Origin: an uncultured Bacteroidales bacterium
Lineage (GTDB): Bacteria > Bacteroidota > Bacteroidia > Bacteroidales > Paludibacteraceae
NCBI GenBank assembly: GCA_902778935.1
Contig: CACYZT010000004.1
Span: forward strand, 62,001 to 126,000
Length of the DNA: 64,000 nucleotides
Reading direction: 5' to 3'
Shown piece after piece: positions 19,257 to 28,608 of the stretch; positions within the stretch are counted from its first letter, which is position 1, and each line of letters starts with the position of its first letter. The notes beneath the pieces are model-generated. The model saw only the letters and a program-made list of their open reading frames with translations, searched no databases and was not told where the DNA came from. Position numbers and translations under genes: made by a program.

Positions 19257-20103
19257 TCTCCTCCGTCTTCGTTTCTAATAAGGTCTGATAGAAATCCCAC
19301 TGACGCTTACATGCCGCATTCAAATCTTCTGTCGGCTCATACGTCAAGATCGGTTTCCCCTTCGTTTCGGCATAGTTGGCCACACGCTGGTTCACCTGAG
19401 GCATCGCATATACGATAGCGTCCGAATAATCCACCGCCAGACGCATCAACTCCTCATAACCGACAGGGAAACCCGCCAGCGAACGGACATCGGTATTAGT
19501 CACGCCGTCGATACGCAACTTGTCGCTGAATTTGGTAGAGAACGGTTGCTTGTACTCGTTGTCATCCAGCATCAGCACAATCTTCGAGTTTGCAAAGAAC
19601 GGCTCGTCATTGAAAGCCTTCTTCAGATACAGAGGCGCTAACGCACTCATCCATCCGGAACATACAATCACATTCGGCGTCCAACGCAACTTCTTCACCG
19701 TCTCTATCACACCGCGGGCATAGAAGATAACGCGGTCATCATTGTCCGCATATTCGACACCATGCTCGTCAACCACACCCTTACGGCGATGGAACAAATC
19801 ATCATTGTCTATGAAATAAATCTGAATACGCGCCGATTGAATAGACGCCACCTTGATAAGCAACGGATGGTCCGACTCCTCGATAATCAGATTCATACCA
19901 GAAAGACGAATCACCTCGTGAAGCTGATTACGACGTTCGTTGATGTCGCCAAACTTGGGCATGAACGTACGAGTCTCATAACCATGACTCTGGAAGTACT
20001 CCGGCAACTGGCGACAGAGAAGACGAATGGGATTCTCTTCAGCCAGGTAGGGATATATCTCCTGAGAGATAAATAGGATTCGATTCGGCTCTTTCATAGG
20101 CAT
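19249..20103 (-). CDS. Glycogen/starch-synthase-like protein, N-terminal GT5 domain only
   Basis: About 284 residues resembling the N-terminal domain of GT5 glycogen synthases. Features are RILFISQEIYPYLAEENPIR, the FMPKFGDINERR loop, DDRVIFYARGVIETVKKLRW and PNVIVCSGWMSALAPLYLKK. The C-terminal nucleotide-sugar domain of true synthases (about 480 residues) is missing. It therefore lacks the usual donor-site half, and may be regulatory or need a partner. The frame extends to 20193, but a promoter on the same strand (-7 box at 20122-20129) lies inside that extension, so the start is the ATG at 20103 or 20097. Confidence 0.8.
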   Translation of the reverse strand: MPMKEPNRILFISQEIYPYLAEENPIRLLCRQLPEYFQSHGYETRTFMPKFGDINERRNQLHEVIRLSGMNLIIEESDHPLLIKVASIQSARIQIYFIDNDDLFHRRKGVVDEHGVEYADNDDRVIFYARGVIETVKKLRWTPNVIVCSGWMSALAPLYLKKAFNDEPFFANSKIVLMLDDNEYKQPFSTKFSDKLRIDGVTNTDVRSLAGFPVGYEELMRLAVDYSDAIVYAMPQVNQRVANYAETKGKPILTYEPTEDLNAACKRQWDFYQTLLETKTEENA

Positions 20104-20121
20104 ATACACTTTTTCGCACTG

Positions 20122-20153
20122 CAAAATTACAAAAAAATTTTGATATATGCAAG
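20122..20153 (-). promoter_or_regulatory. Promoter of the glycogen-synthase-like/DUF4270 unit
   Basis: Minus-strand CTTG (20153-20150), a 20-nt spacer beginning CATATATCAAAA, and TAATTTTG (20129-20122). It overlaps the panC promoter on the opposite strand, and they share the TTGATATATGCAA dyad as the -33 region of both. Confidence 0.75.
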
Positions 20154-20169
20154 AAAAATTGTAACTTTG
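20139..20169 (+). promoter_or_regulatory. Promoter of panC-pdxB
   Basis: TTTG at 20139-20142, a 19-nt spacer with ATATATGCAAG, and TAACTTTG at 20162-20169. It is back to back with the minus-strand promoter, with overlapping -33 boxes, so RNA polymerase binding on the two strands could compete. Confidence 0.8.
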
Positions 20170-20211
20170 CACGATTTTTCGCAATATTGACACTAATTAA
20201 CGCTAAATAAT

Positions 20212-21072
20212 ATGCAAATTATCACTACAAAGAACGAATTAAAGGCTATTGTAGGTGCATGTAAGGCCAACAAACAAACCATCGGGCTTGTGCCAACAAT
20301 GGGTGCGCTCCACGCCGGACATGCCAGCCTCGTAAAACGGGCAGTTGAAGACAATGATGTATGCTTCGTCTCCGTTTTTGTCAACCCTACGCAGTTTAAC
20401 AACAAGGAAGATTTGGCTAAGTACCCGCGTAACATAGAGCGCGATGCTCAGTTGCTTGAATCCATCGGTGCTACTTATGTTTTCGCGCCTACACCCGAAG
20501 AGATGTACTCTGCTGAAGAGATGAACACTACCTTCGAGTTTGATTTTGCAGGTCTGGACAAAGTGATGGAAGGTAAGATGCGTCCGGGACACTTCAACGG
20601 CGTAGTGCAGGTCGTCAGCCGTTTGTTCTATCTCGTTCAACCCGATAAAGCTTACTTCGGAGAGAAAGACTTCCAGCAACTGGCCATCATCCATCACATG
20701 GTAGAGCGTAGCTCGATGGCAGGCACATTCGGCAATCTGCAAATCATCGATTGTCCTATCGTACGCGAGGAATCAGGTCTGGCACTCTCCAGCCGAAACG
20801 AACGTCTCTCTGCTGAAGAGAAGAAGACGGCCTTGGCTATCTCAAAGACGCTATTTGACTCGTTGAAATGGGCAAAAGAAGACAATGCTACCGTTGCTTC
20901 TATCCAACAGCGCGTCATTGATACCGTCAATGCTGTTGAAGGACTGGAAGTGGAGTATTACGAGATTGTGGACCAAACAAGTTTATTACCCACCGACACG
21001 TTCAACCACGCTATCGGTTGTATTACGGTCTATTGCGGTCCCGTTCGACTCATTGATAACATCAAATATTGA
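20212..21072 (+). CDS. panC: Pantothenate synthetase
   Basis: Joins pantoate and beta-alanine using ATP (via pantoyl-adenylate) in coenzyme A synthesis. The protein has 286 residues. It has the HIGH-type nucleotide motif PTMGALHAGHASL, the pantoate-binding SVFVNPTQFN, GEKDFQQL, and the KMSKS-like LSSRNERLS. Length and motifs match the family. It is the first gene of a unit with pdxB (16 bases between), so two vitamin cofactor enzymes share a promoter. Confidence 0.96.
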   Translation: MQIITTKNELKAIVGACKANKQTIGLVPTMGALHAGHASLVKRAVEDNDVCFVSVFVNPTQFNNKEDLAKYPRNIERDAQLLESIGATYVFAPTPEEMYSAEEMNTTFEFDFAGLDKVMEGKMRPGHFNGVVQVVSRLFYLVQPDKAYFGEKDFQQLAIIHHMVERSSMAGTFGNLQIIDCPIVREESGLALSSRNERLSAEEKKTALAISKTLFDSLKWAKEDNATVASIQQRVIDTVNAVEGLEVEYYEIVDQTSLLPTDTFNHAIGCITVYCGPVRLIDNIKY

Positions 21073-21087
21073 TTCTGCCGGCCGGGC

Positions 21088-22035
21088 ATGACAATCATTG
21101 CTGACAAATATATTCCCTTCCTCTTTGAAGCCGTCCGAAAGGAATGGCCGGATGTCGATATTTACCCGATGGAACCGGAGCAAATAGACCATTCGGCTGT
21201 TCACGATGCGGACGTACTCATCGTACGCACACGTACCAAAGTCGACGAATCCCTATTAAGCGGTTCACGCGTTCGGTTAGTATGTACTGCCACCATCGGC
21301 TATGACCATATTGACACCGCCTACTGCGAGTCGCACGGTATTCGCTGGACAGCCTGTCCCGGATGTAACGCACAAGCTGTATGCGACTATGTCGAAGAAG
21401 CACTCAACGAAACCGCTATCCAGAAGAGCAGTCTCACCATTGGCGTAGTCGGCGTAGGACATGTCGGTACGCTGGTAGCCAAGATGGCGGAACGGCGAGG
21501 ACTAAAAGTTCTGCTGAACGACCCGCCCAAGCACATCGGCGTTTCGCTCGATGAGATTGCGCATCAATGCGATATCATTACTTTCCATGTGCCGCTTGAT
21601 AACACAACGAGACACATGTGCGACGCCGCTTTCCTCGACCGCTGCAAGGCTCACACCCTGATTATCAATGCAGCGCGCGGAGGAGTGGTAGATGAGAAGG
21701 CACTACTCAACAGCGGACATCCGTTCATTCTCGATACATGGGAGAACGAACCGAATATCCATCCGGATGTGCTCCAACAAGCACGTCTGGCATCAATGCA
21801 TATAGCCGGATATTCGGTACAAGGCAAACGCAATGCTACGCAGAAATGTCTCGATTTCATCGGGGAAATATACCACTTGCCTAAAATCGATATTTCGGAA
21901 TATCGCTATGCCGATAAGGGAACAAAAAAAGGAGACTCGGCGCCAGGATGGCTGTCCCGAGTCTCCGAATCTCTAAAAGTTCAACCTACGGCTTTTGAGT
22001 CGCTCCGCAAATCCTATCCACTGCGCGGAGAATAG
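21088..22035 (+). CDS. pdxB: 4-Phosphoerythronate dehydrogenase (PdxB-like)
   Basis: NAD-dependent D-2-hydroxyacid dehydrogenase of 315 residues, acting in pyridoxal-5-phosphate synthesis (4-phospho-erythronate to its 2-oxo acid). The PdxB pattern is seen in ATIGYDHIDTAYCESHGI and CPGCNAQAVCDYV. The Rossmann motif GVVGVGHVGTLVA, the catalytic Arg region NAARGGVVDE, and a final His in ASMHIAGYS are present. It is about 60 residues shorter than E. coli PdxB, and the C-terminal dimerisation region is small. The last 50 bases overlap the convergent peptidase gene and contain that gene's terminator. A related hydroxyacid dehydrogenase is possible, though the Cys motifs favour PdxB. Confidence 0.85.
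   Translation: MTIIADKYIPFLFEAVRKEWPDVDIYPMEPEQIDHSAVHDADVLIVRTRTKVDESLLSGSRVRLVCTATIGYDHIDTAYCESHGIRWTACPGCNAQAVCDYVEEALNETAIQKSSLTIGVVGVGHVGTLVAKMAERRGLKVLLNDPPKHIGVSLDEIAHQCDIITFHVPLDNTTRHMCDAAFLDRCKAHTLIINAARGGVVDEKALLNSGHPFILDTWENEPNIHPDVLQQARLASMHIAGYSVQGKRNATQKCLDFIGEIYHLPKIDISEYRYADKGTKKGDSAPGWLSRVSESLKVQPTAFESLRKSYPLRGE
21924..21966 (-). terminator. Terminator of the zincin lipoprotein gene, located inside pdxB
   Basis: On the minus strand a perfect 10-bp stem (GGAGACTCGG, 21966-21957, with CCGAGTCTCC, 21940-21931) is followed directly by seven T residues. It begins 20 bases after the zincin stop codon and lies wholly within the pdxB coding region. Confidence 0.85.
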
Positions 22036-23965
22036 GTTCTATCGACGGCGCTTCACCTACTGCCTGAACCATCCATTCTTTCGGCGTTAACCGACCTAAA
22101 CGATAGATACGCATGTATTCAAGCGCAAAATCTTTTTGCGTCTGGTACTGCGCTAGATGTTCCTCCAACTGATATTGCACGATATGACCCAAAGGATAAT
22201 TGGGCAGGTACATCGGCGCATTCACCATGTGGCTATAGACCGCCAGAAGGATACAATCATGTTCGCCTAATACAGGTTCATAATACTGATTCCATATATC
22301 CTTGGCTATCTGCTGCGTCGCCTCACATAACTCTTTAGCGGTCGCTTTAGGATGAGCATAGATCCATTGCCACATAGCCATATCCACCAGACTCACACCC
22401 ATAATCTCATACATAGACCAGAATTGGTCAAGTACTTCATCCGGATTATTGATGCCGTTGCCCATCTGGGCTTCCGGTAACAACTGCAAGTCGCGATGCT
22501 GCCAAAGGAATGCACTTGCTTCCGTATAAGCGGTATTGGGTACGCCGGACAACATATAGTAGTCAATAAAATACATATCCAACACTTGCTCCACGCAGTG
22601 GCCGAACTCATGAACGGCTATATTGTATCCTTTGTAATCCATTCCGCCGGCAGGAATACGCGTACGAAGACGTGCATCTTCTTTTCTGCCCAAGCACGGC
22701 CATGCGTGACCTGAACCGCGAGCCGGCTCCACAGCGATATGATGAGCGATCCGACGGGCATCCTCGGAATAGAAACCCATCTTGGTCAGCAATCGGTACA
22801 TATCAGCAGCAAAGGCATTGGCATCGGGGTAGAGTTGGCGCGTTTCTGCGCTCAACATATCCTCATTCAGCGATGCACGCGCCTTGAAACCGTCATACCA
22901 TATATCGTACGGACGCAAATCGCGCTCCAAACGCTCTTTGATGATGGACGCCACCTGTTTTACTTGCTCCGAACCCACCAAAGCACGGAACAGGCTGTCT
23001 AACTCGGCAGCAGGTATCTCCACTCCTTCCTCGAAATTACGCTGAATAGCCGTAGGCGCAGATGGATAATAGGCGTCGGCTGTAAAATAAGCATGGGCGA
23101 TATCCAGTATTTTCTGATAGCGCGTATAAGGCTCATTTTCTCCGTTGAAATCGGCAAAAGGTTCCCATATATAGTCCTTTCCGTTGATTGCCTCTTGCGG
23201 AATAGTCTGGTCCACGATACGCTGCATCACTTTGTAAATCATCTCCTGCTTCTCACGGTTTCGTCCGCGCGACTCGAGATTATCCGATTGATACAGTGCC
23301 TTCAACTCGTCACGCAGATTCCAGTGGCTAAGCAGCACTTTGTCGTTCTCCCATAGTTGTCTGCCGTCTTCCGTACGCAAGTTACCCATATAGATATTAT
23401 AATCCGCAATATAGTTTTCCGCATTCGCGTACACCTGACTTATTCGTGCATTTACCTCACCTGGCACACGAGACGTAAACACATCTCCCATGCGGGCATA
23501 AGCCCATTCCTGACGTGACCAAGTTCTGCCCAACTCATTCTTCTCCTCCAAACTGTAATGGGGGAAGTTAATGATCGTGACAAAAGCCAGCTTGCTGGCA
23601 AACATATCATCGGAGAAATGCGCCAGCGGATTGTAGCCGGACATAATCCAGTCCGCCATCTGCGGCTCTGCTGCATTCGTTAACTGCGTCGAACGAAGCA
23701 ACTCGACCGTCAGCATGTCTGCCGATTGATAGACATTCTCCAAGATACGACTCAGCGATTCAAACAACATCTGGCGCTGACTGTCCGTTTGACAATAGTA
23801 ATCTGACACCAATTGTTCGAACTCAGCGCGCGAGCCATCTTCTTCCGTCCATAGTTCCCATGCCTGCTGCACTCCTAAAGGTGCGTTTTCGTCCGGTTTT
23901 ACCGGACTTTTTTGTGTACATGCCGCTAACATAATACATCCTAAAAGTAAGTACTTTCCTTTCAT
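21986..23965 (-). CDS. Zinc metallopeptidase lipoprotein (M3-like HExxH)
   Basis: A 659-residue lipoprotein (lipobox IMLAAC, Cys16) with the gluzincin motif VHEFGH at 451-456 and a likely third zinc ligand Glu at 482 in TEASAFLW. This is the spacing of M3-type oligopeptidases. The N-terminal two thirds are helical. A signal peptide and lipid anchor put it in the periplasm or on the outer membrane, where it probably cuts short peptides. Exact family and substrate are not certain. It has its own promoter, back to back with proS, and a terminator within pdxB. Confidence 0.8.
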   Translation of the reverse strand: MKGKYLLLGCIMLAACTQKSPVKPDENAPLGVQQAWELWTEEDGSRAEFEQLVSDYYCQTDSQRQMLFESLSRILENVYQSADMLTVELLRSTQLTNAAEPQMADWIMSGYNPLAHFSDDMFASKLAFVTIINFPHYSLEEKNELGRTWSRQEWAYARMGDVFTSRVPGEVNARISQVYANAENYIADYNIYMGNLRTEDGRQLWENDKVLLSHWNLRDELKALYQSDNLESRGRNREKQEMIYKVMQRIVDQTIPQEAINGKDYIWEPFADFNGENEPYTRYQKILDIAHAYFTADAYYPSAPTAIQRNFEEGVEIPAAELDSLFRALVGSEQVKQVASIIKERLERDLRPYDIWYDGFKARASLNEDMLSAETRQLYPDANAFAADMYRLLTKMGFYSEDARRIAHHIAVEPARGSGHAWPCLGRKEDARLRTRIPAGGMDYKGYNIAVHEFGHCVEQVLDMYFIDYYMLSGVPNTAYTEASAFLWQHRDLQLLPEAQMGNGINNPDEVLDQFWSMYEIMGVSLVDMAMWQWIYAHPKATAKELCEATQQIAKDIWNQYYEPVLGEHDCILLAVYSHMVNAPMYLPNYPLGHIVQYQLEEHLAQYQTQKDFALEYMRIYRLGRLTPKEWMVQAVGEAPSIEPILRAVDRICGATQKP

Positions 23966-23985
23966 ACGAGATTTGATTTACGCTG

Positions 23986-24017
23986 CAAAATTACAAAATA
24001 AATTTGATATATGCAAA
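23986..24017 (-). promoter_or_regulatory. Promoter of the zincin lipoprotein gene
   Basis: Minus-strand TTTG (24017-24014), a 20-nt spacer starting CATATATCAAAT, TAATTTTG (23993-23986). It leaves a leader of about 20 nt before the ATG at 23965. Confidence 0.78.
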
Positions 24018-24034
24018 ATTTTAGATGTTTTTTA

Positions 24035-24066
24035 TTTGCATATATGCAAAAAAAGCAGTAACTTTG
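24035..24066 (+). promoter_or_regulatory. Promoter of proS
   Basis: TTTG at 24035-24038 within the perfect palindrome TTGCATATATGCAA, 20-nt spacer, TAACTTTG at 24059-24066. This is the clearest example of the dyad shared by many promoters in the window. Confidence 0.82.
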
Positions 24067-24106
24067 CACCCGCAAAAAGAAAAGCATATAAATTAAGACA
24101 CAATAC

Positions 24107-25597
24107 ATGGCAAATTATCAGAAACTGACTCCTCGTAGCGAGGACTACTCCAAATGGTACAACGAACTGGTCGTAAAGGCTGATTTGGCGGAACAGAGCG
24201 CCGTTCGCGGATGTATGGTAATCAAACCCTATGGCTATGCCATTTGGGAGACTATTCAGGCAGAACTCGACCGCCGGTTCAAAGAGAAAGGTGTGAAGAA
24301 TGCGTACTTCCCGCTTCTTATTCCGAAATCATTCCTGAGCCGAGAGGCGGAGCACGTAGAGGGCTTTGCCAAAGAGTGCGCTGTAGTGACTCACCACCGT
24401 TTGATGAACGACCCGAACGGCAAGGGCGTAGTTGTTGATCCTCAAGCCAAACTGGAAGAAGAGCTCATCATCCGTCCGACATCTGAAACAATTATCTGGT
24501 CCACCTATAAGAACTGGATTTCGTCCTACCGCGACCTACCCATTCTGTGCAACCAGTGGTGTAATGTGATGCGTTGGGAGATGCGCACGCGTCTGTTTCT
24601 GCGCACGGCTGAATTCCTCTGGCAGGAAGGTCACACGGCGCACGCTACCAAAGAGGAAGCGGAAGACTACGCTCGTCAAATGCTCGATGTATATGCGGAC
24701 TTCGCAGAGAACATCATGGCTATCCCAGTAGTAAAAGGCGTCAAGTCGCCAAACGAGCGTTTTGCCGGTGCACTGAATACCTACTGCATTGAAGCAATGA
24801 TGCAGGACGGTAAGGCACTGCAAGCCGGTACAAGTCACTTCCTGGGACAGAACTTCGCAAAGTCATTCGATGTGCAGTTCCTCAGCAAGGAGAATAAATA
24901 TGAGTATGTCTGGGCAACATCGTGGGGTGTATCAACCCGTTTGATGGGTGCGCTAATTATGACCCATTCGGATGATAGCGGACTTGTTCTGCCGCCGCAT
25001 TTGGCTCCTATTCAGGTTGTTATAGTGCCTATCTTTAAGACTCAGGAGCAACTGGAAGGCATCATGGCTAAACTCAATCCGATTGCCGACCAACTCAAAG
25101 CACTCGGCATCCGCGTCAAAGTAGATGCAGACGAGAAATACACACCGGGATACAAGTTCGCAGATTACGAACTGAAGGGTGTGCCCGTACGTCTGGCAAT
25201 GGGTGGCCGCGACCTCGAGAATAACACCATCGAGATTGCACGCCGCGATACACAAACCAAAGAAACTATTTCTCTCGATGGAATCGTAGAAAAGATACAG
25301 GCATTGCTCGAAGAGATTCAAAAGAATCTGCTCCAAAAAGCACTCGATTTCCGTATCGCCAACACCCGTGAGGTTAATAGCTACGACGAATTCAAAGAGG
25401 AGCTGAAAAAAGGTGGTTTCCTGCTGGCTCATTGGGATGGTACCGCTGAGACAGAGCAACGCATCAAAGACGAGACAAAAGCCACTATTCGTTGTATCCC
25501 GTTAGCGGATCTACCAGGACACAAGAACGAGCCGGGAAAGTGCATTCTCACAGGCAAGCCCTCTGCCGGACGCGTTGTTTTCGCACTCAACTATTGA
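24107..25597 (+). CDS. proS: Prolyl-tRNA synthetase, archaeal/eukaryotic type
   Basis: Class II synthetase charging tRNA-Pro, 496 residues. It is the short type without the editing insertion of the E. coli enzyme, and is typical of Bacteroidota. Motifs seen are [20 protein letters not shown] (motif 1 region), [14 protein letters not shown] with [23 protein letters not shown] split across 130-180 (motif 2), and [18 protein letters not shown] (motif 3). An anticodon-binding domain runs from about 285, and the C-terminal zinc-like domain ends [13 protein letters not shown]. The DUF4294 gene follows 32 bases later. Confidence 0.97.
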   Translation: MANYQKLTPRSEDYSKWYNELVVKADLAEQSAVRGCMVIKPYGYAIWETIQAELDRRFKEKGVKNAYFPLLIPKSFLSREAEHVEGFAKECAVVTHHRLMNDPNGKGVVVDPQAKLEEELIIRPTSETIIWSTYKNWISSYRDLPILCNQWCNVMRWEMRTRLFLRTAEFLWQEGHTAHATKEEAEDYARQMLDVYADFAENIMAIPVVKGVKSPNERFAGALNTYCIEAMMQDGKALQAGTSHFLGQNFAKSFDVQFLSKENKYEYVWATSWGVSTRLMGALIMTHSDDSGLVLPPHLAPIQVVIVPIFKTQEQLEGIMAKLNPIADQLKALGIRVKVDADEKYTPGYKFADYELKGVPVRLAMGGRDLENNTIEIARRDTQTKETISLDGIVEKIQALLEEIQKNLLQKALDFRIANTREVNSYDEFKEELKKGGFLLAHWDGTAETEQRIKDETKATIRCIPLADLPGHKNEPGKCILTGKPSAGRVVFALNY

Positions 25598-25629
25598 TTT
25601 TGGCACGATATTTGTCAGTAGGACGATAG

Positions 25630-26211
25630 ATGAAGCGACTACTGTACATATTCATTCTGTTGGCAGTGAGCACGCAAATGTTCGCTGCCAAACAGTATTT
25701 GGACTCCTGTATGCTCAAAGTAGAGGACGGAGACACACTCTATATAGCGTGGTTGCACGAAGTGTGGGTCTATCCGCCCATGAAATTCAAAAACAAGAAA
25801 CAGGAGAAATTCTACTGGCGCACTGTACGGGACGTCAAGAAATGTCTGCCGTACGCCAAAATGATTACCAAAGATATGGCATACGCAGATGCAGAACTTG
25901 CCAAACTGCCGGACAACAAAGCCCGTAAAAAATGGTGGCGTGCCTTCGAACGCTCGCTTTATAAGAAATACGAGAAAGATTTTCGAGGAATGTATGCCAG
26001 TCAGGGACGTATGCTCATGTTGCTTCTCGACCGCGAGACAGAACGCACCAGTTATGATCTTATCAAGCAGTATAAAGGCAAAGCTGCCGCTAACTTCTGG
26101 CAGTTCATCGCCAAACTATTCAAAAACGACCTCAAGGAAGAGTACGATGCTTCGGACAAAGACAAGATTGTGGAGCGCGTCATCAATCTGGTAGAGGCGG
26201 GTCAGTTGTAG
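25630..26211 (+). CDS. DUF4294-family exported protein
   Basis: A 193-residue protein with a cleavable signal peptide (LLAVSTQMFA, cut near residue 19). The family pattern is EDGDTLYIAWLHEVWVYPP, then KFYWRTVRDVKKCLPYAK, and basic helices including KKWWRAFERSLYKKYEKDFR. DUF4294 proteins are small periplasmic Bacteroidota proteins of unknown function, often next to housekeeping genes. It likely shares the proS transcript. Its last 29 bases overlap the convergent MATE gene. Confidence 0.85.
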   Translation: MKRLLYIFILLAVSTQMFAAKQYLDSCMLKVEDGDTLYIAWLHEVWVYPPMKFKNKKQEKFYWRTVRDVKKCLPYAKMITKDMAYADAELAKLPDNKARKKWWRAFERSLYKKYEKDFRGMYASQGRMLMLLLDRETERTSYDLIKQYKGKAAANFWQFIAKLFKNDLKEEYDASDKDKIVERVINLVEAGQL

Positions 26212-27553
26212 CGGTGATGTGCAGACTTCGGCGAGCAGTAATCAGGATAATCACTGCCGTCACCGCAGACATCGTATCGCTTATCGGAATAGACCACCAT
26301 ACACCATCCAGAGGGTCAGCAAACACCATCGGCATACATATTGTCAAAGGAATCAAGTAGAGCACCTGACGCGTCAGGCTAAGAAAAATAGCTTTGCCTG
26401 CTTTTCCTATCGATGTGAACAGGTTACCGGTAACCATCTGAAAGCCGATAATCAGCATAGTTGAGCAGATGATACGCATCGGTCGTATCGTTTGCGCTAT
26501 CAGTTCCGGATCGTGCGTGAACATCTGCGTCATCACGACAGGGAAGCACTCGCCAAGGATAAACGCAATTGCCATTACGCCCGTCGCGTATCCACAGGTG
26601 ATATAAAAGGTCTTTAACACGCGGTCATACCTCTTAGCGCCATAGTTATACCCGGCAATAGGCTGCATTCCTTGATTAAGACCCATCACCATCATCGCAA
26701 ACACGAATGTCAAACGGTTAATCACTCCATACGCAGCAATTGCCATATCGCCTCCAAATGTTTTCAACTGATTATTGATGATGATAACCACAAAACAATG
26801 GGCAATATTATACAAGAACGGCGACATGCCGATAGCCAATGCACGACCGGTGATATGCCGACTAAGACGCCATATTCCCCGATGAAATCGGACTAATTCA
26901 TTCTTATCAAAAAACTTCGTCAATTGCCAGATAACCGCCACAGCCTGACTGATGATAGTCGCCAGAGCTGCTCCTCGAACGCCCATTTCAAGACCGAAGA
27001 TAAAAATAGGGTCAAGGATAATATTAATACCTACTGCCACTATCGTGGCCGTCATCGAGAATCGAGGATGTCCCGCAGAGCGCAACAACGCATTGAGGCC
27101 AAAATAGATGTGCGTGAGGATATTACCATACAAGATGATTTCCATATACTCATGCGCATAGCCTATGGTATCCTCACTCGCTCCGAACGCCATAAGGATA
27201 GGGTCCAACCATATCAAACCCGCCACCATCACAATCGTGGATAAGATGACATTCATCACGATGACATTGCCCAAGACCTTATTCGCACGGTCATAATCTT
27301 TCTCGCCGAGGTAGATAGCCAATAAGGACGAAGCACCGACGCCTACCAAACTACCAAAAGCAGCGCATATATCCATGAACGGCTTTGCTACCGTCAATGC
27401 TCCCAACGCCAACGCTCCGCAACCGTGACCGATATAAATACTATCCACGATGTTGTACAGCGAAGTAGCCGTCATTGCTATGATGGCAGGTAACGCGTAC
27501 TTCCATAGTAACTTATGCACCGGCGCAGTGCCGAATTCGGTGGTATGACTCAT
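26183..27553 (-). CDS. MATE-family multidrug/cation exporter
   Basis: A 456-residue inner-membrane protein with twelve predicted helices in two homologous halves. The first half begins KLLWKYALPAIIAMTATSLYNIVDSIYIGHG, an opening typical of MATE transporters (given as an approximately 30-residue region at 14-44). The second half repeats the form with the GLNQGMQPIAGYNYGAKRY motif at about 285-303. These proteins exchange Na+ or H+ for drugs or metabolites. Substrate is not predictable. The ATG overlaps the mrp stop codon by four bases (ATGA), so translation is coupled. Confidence 0.93.
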   Translation of the reverse strand: MSHTTEFGTAPVHKLLWKYALPAIIAMTATSLYNIVDSIYIGHGCGALALGALTVAKPFMDICAAFGSLVGVGASSLLAIYLGEKDYDRANKVLGNVIVMNVILSTIVMVAGLIWLDPILMAFGASEDTIGYAHEYMEIILYGNILTHIYFGLNALLRSAGHPRFSMTATIVAVGINIILDPIFIFGLEMGVRGAALATIISQAVAVIWQLTKFFDKNELVRFHRGIWRLSRHITGRALAIGMSPFLYNIAHCFVVIIINNQLKTFGGDMAIAAYGVINRLTFVFAMMVMGLNQGMQPIAGYNYGAKRYDRVLKTFYITCGYATGVMAIAFILGECFPVVMTQMFTHDPELIAQTIRPMRIICSTMLIIGFQMVTGNLFTSIGKAGKAIFLSLTRQVLYLIPLTICMPMVFADPLDGVWWSIPISDTMSAVTAVIILITARRSLHITATTDPPLPD

Positions 27554-28593
27554 CCTTCTATTTGCATTCGTATTTGCTCAAACGCCGTCGCTGCCGGATG
27601 CCCCACTTGAAGGGCTATCGGTGTTCCTTCATCACCACCCTCCCGAATAGATTGAACCAACGGAATCTGACCTAACAAAGTGATATTGAGTTCTTGTGCC
27701 AACTTCTTTCCTCCATCTTTGCCGAAGATATAGTATTTGTTGTTCGGTAGTTCGGCAGGAGTAAACCAGGACATATTCTCAATAAGTCCTAAAATAGGTA
27801 TGTTAACCTTTTCGTTACGGAACATCTCTATGCCTCGGCGGGCATCCACCAATGCCACCGGCTGCGGTGTAGTCACCACGATGACTCCCGTCAAGTGTAA
27901 TTCGGAAATCAAGGTCAGATGGATATCACTCGTACCGGGAGGCAAATCAATCAAGAAATAATCCAATTCTCCCCAATGAGCATCTTCGATGAGTTGCTTG
28001 ATGGCATTTGAAGCCATTCCTCCACGCCAGATGACCGCTTGCTCAGGGCTGACAAAAAAACCAATGGACAACATCTTCACACCATATTGCTCAATGGGTT
28101 CAATGAGCGTGCGTCCATCTTCCTCCACAGAGAAAGGACGACAATCCTCAGTATGGAACATTTTAGGCATGGATGCTCCGTGAATATCAGCATCCAATAG
28201 TCCTACACGGTAACCGGCTTGCGCCAAGGAAACTGCCAAATTAGCCGTCACAGTCGATTTTCCCACACCGCCCTTTCCGCTATGAATAGCGATGATATGC
28301 TTGGCATCTATGGCAGTTGGCTGTTGGCTATTAGCTATGGGCTGTACTTTAACAAACTTCGTGCGTATATCCGCCGCCACATTCGGATCTACATAAGTCT
28401 GCAAAGCCACCTCGGCGGCTTTGACAACTGATTTTACGAACGGGTCATTGTCCTTTTGGAAAATCAAGGAGAAGGACACCTCAAAACCCGAGATGCGAAT
28501 GTCATCTTCCAGCATTCCGCTCTCTACTAAATCTTTTCCCGTTCCGGGATAGCGCACATGGCGCAACGCATCAATGATTTGCTGTGGATACAT
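27550..28593 (-). CDS. Mrp/NBP35-family iron-sulfur cluster carrier ATPase
   Basis: A 347-residue cytosolic P-loop ATPase that carries and delivers Fe-S clusters. An N-terminal MIP18/DUF59-type domain (IIDALRHVRYPGTGKDLVESG) precedes the deviant Walker A GKGGVGKSTVTANLAVSLA. DADIHGASMPKMF and the Walker B-like YFLIDLPPGTSD follow. The usual C-terminal CxxC cluster-binding pair is not visible in this protein (the final third reads IGLIENMSWFTPAELPNN), a notable difference from E. coli Mrp. It sits 15 bases after the kinase gene and overlaps the MATE gene. Confidence 0.92.
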   Translation of the reverse strand: MYPQQIIDALRHVRYPGTGKDLVESGMLEDDIRISGFEVSFSLIFQKDNDPFVKSVVKAAEVALQTYVDPNVAADIRTKFVKVQPIANSQQPTAIDAKHIIAIHSGKGGVGKSTVTANLAVSLAQAGYRVGLLDADIHGASMPKMFHTEDCRPFSVEEDGRTLIEPIEQYGVKMLSIGFFVSPEQAVIWRGGMASNAIKQLIEDAHWGELDYFLIDLPPGTSDIHLTLISELHLTGVIVVTTPQPVALVDARRGIEMFRNEKVNIPILGLIENMSWFTPAELPNNKYYIFGKDGGKKLAQELNITLLGQIPLVQSIREGGDEGTPIALQVGHPAATAFEQIRMQIEG

Positions 28594-28608
28594 TTACCAA
28601 ACTGATTA

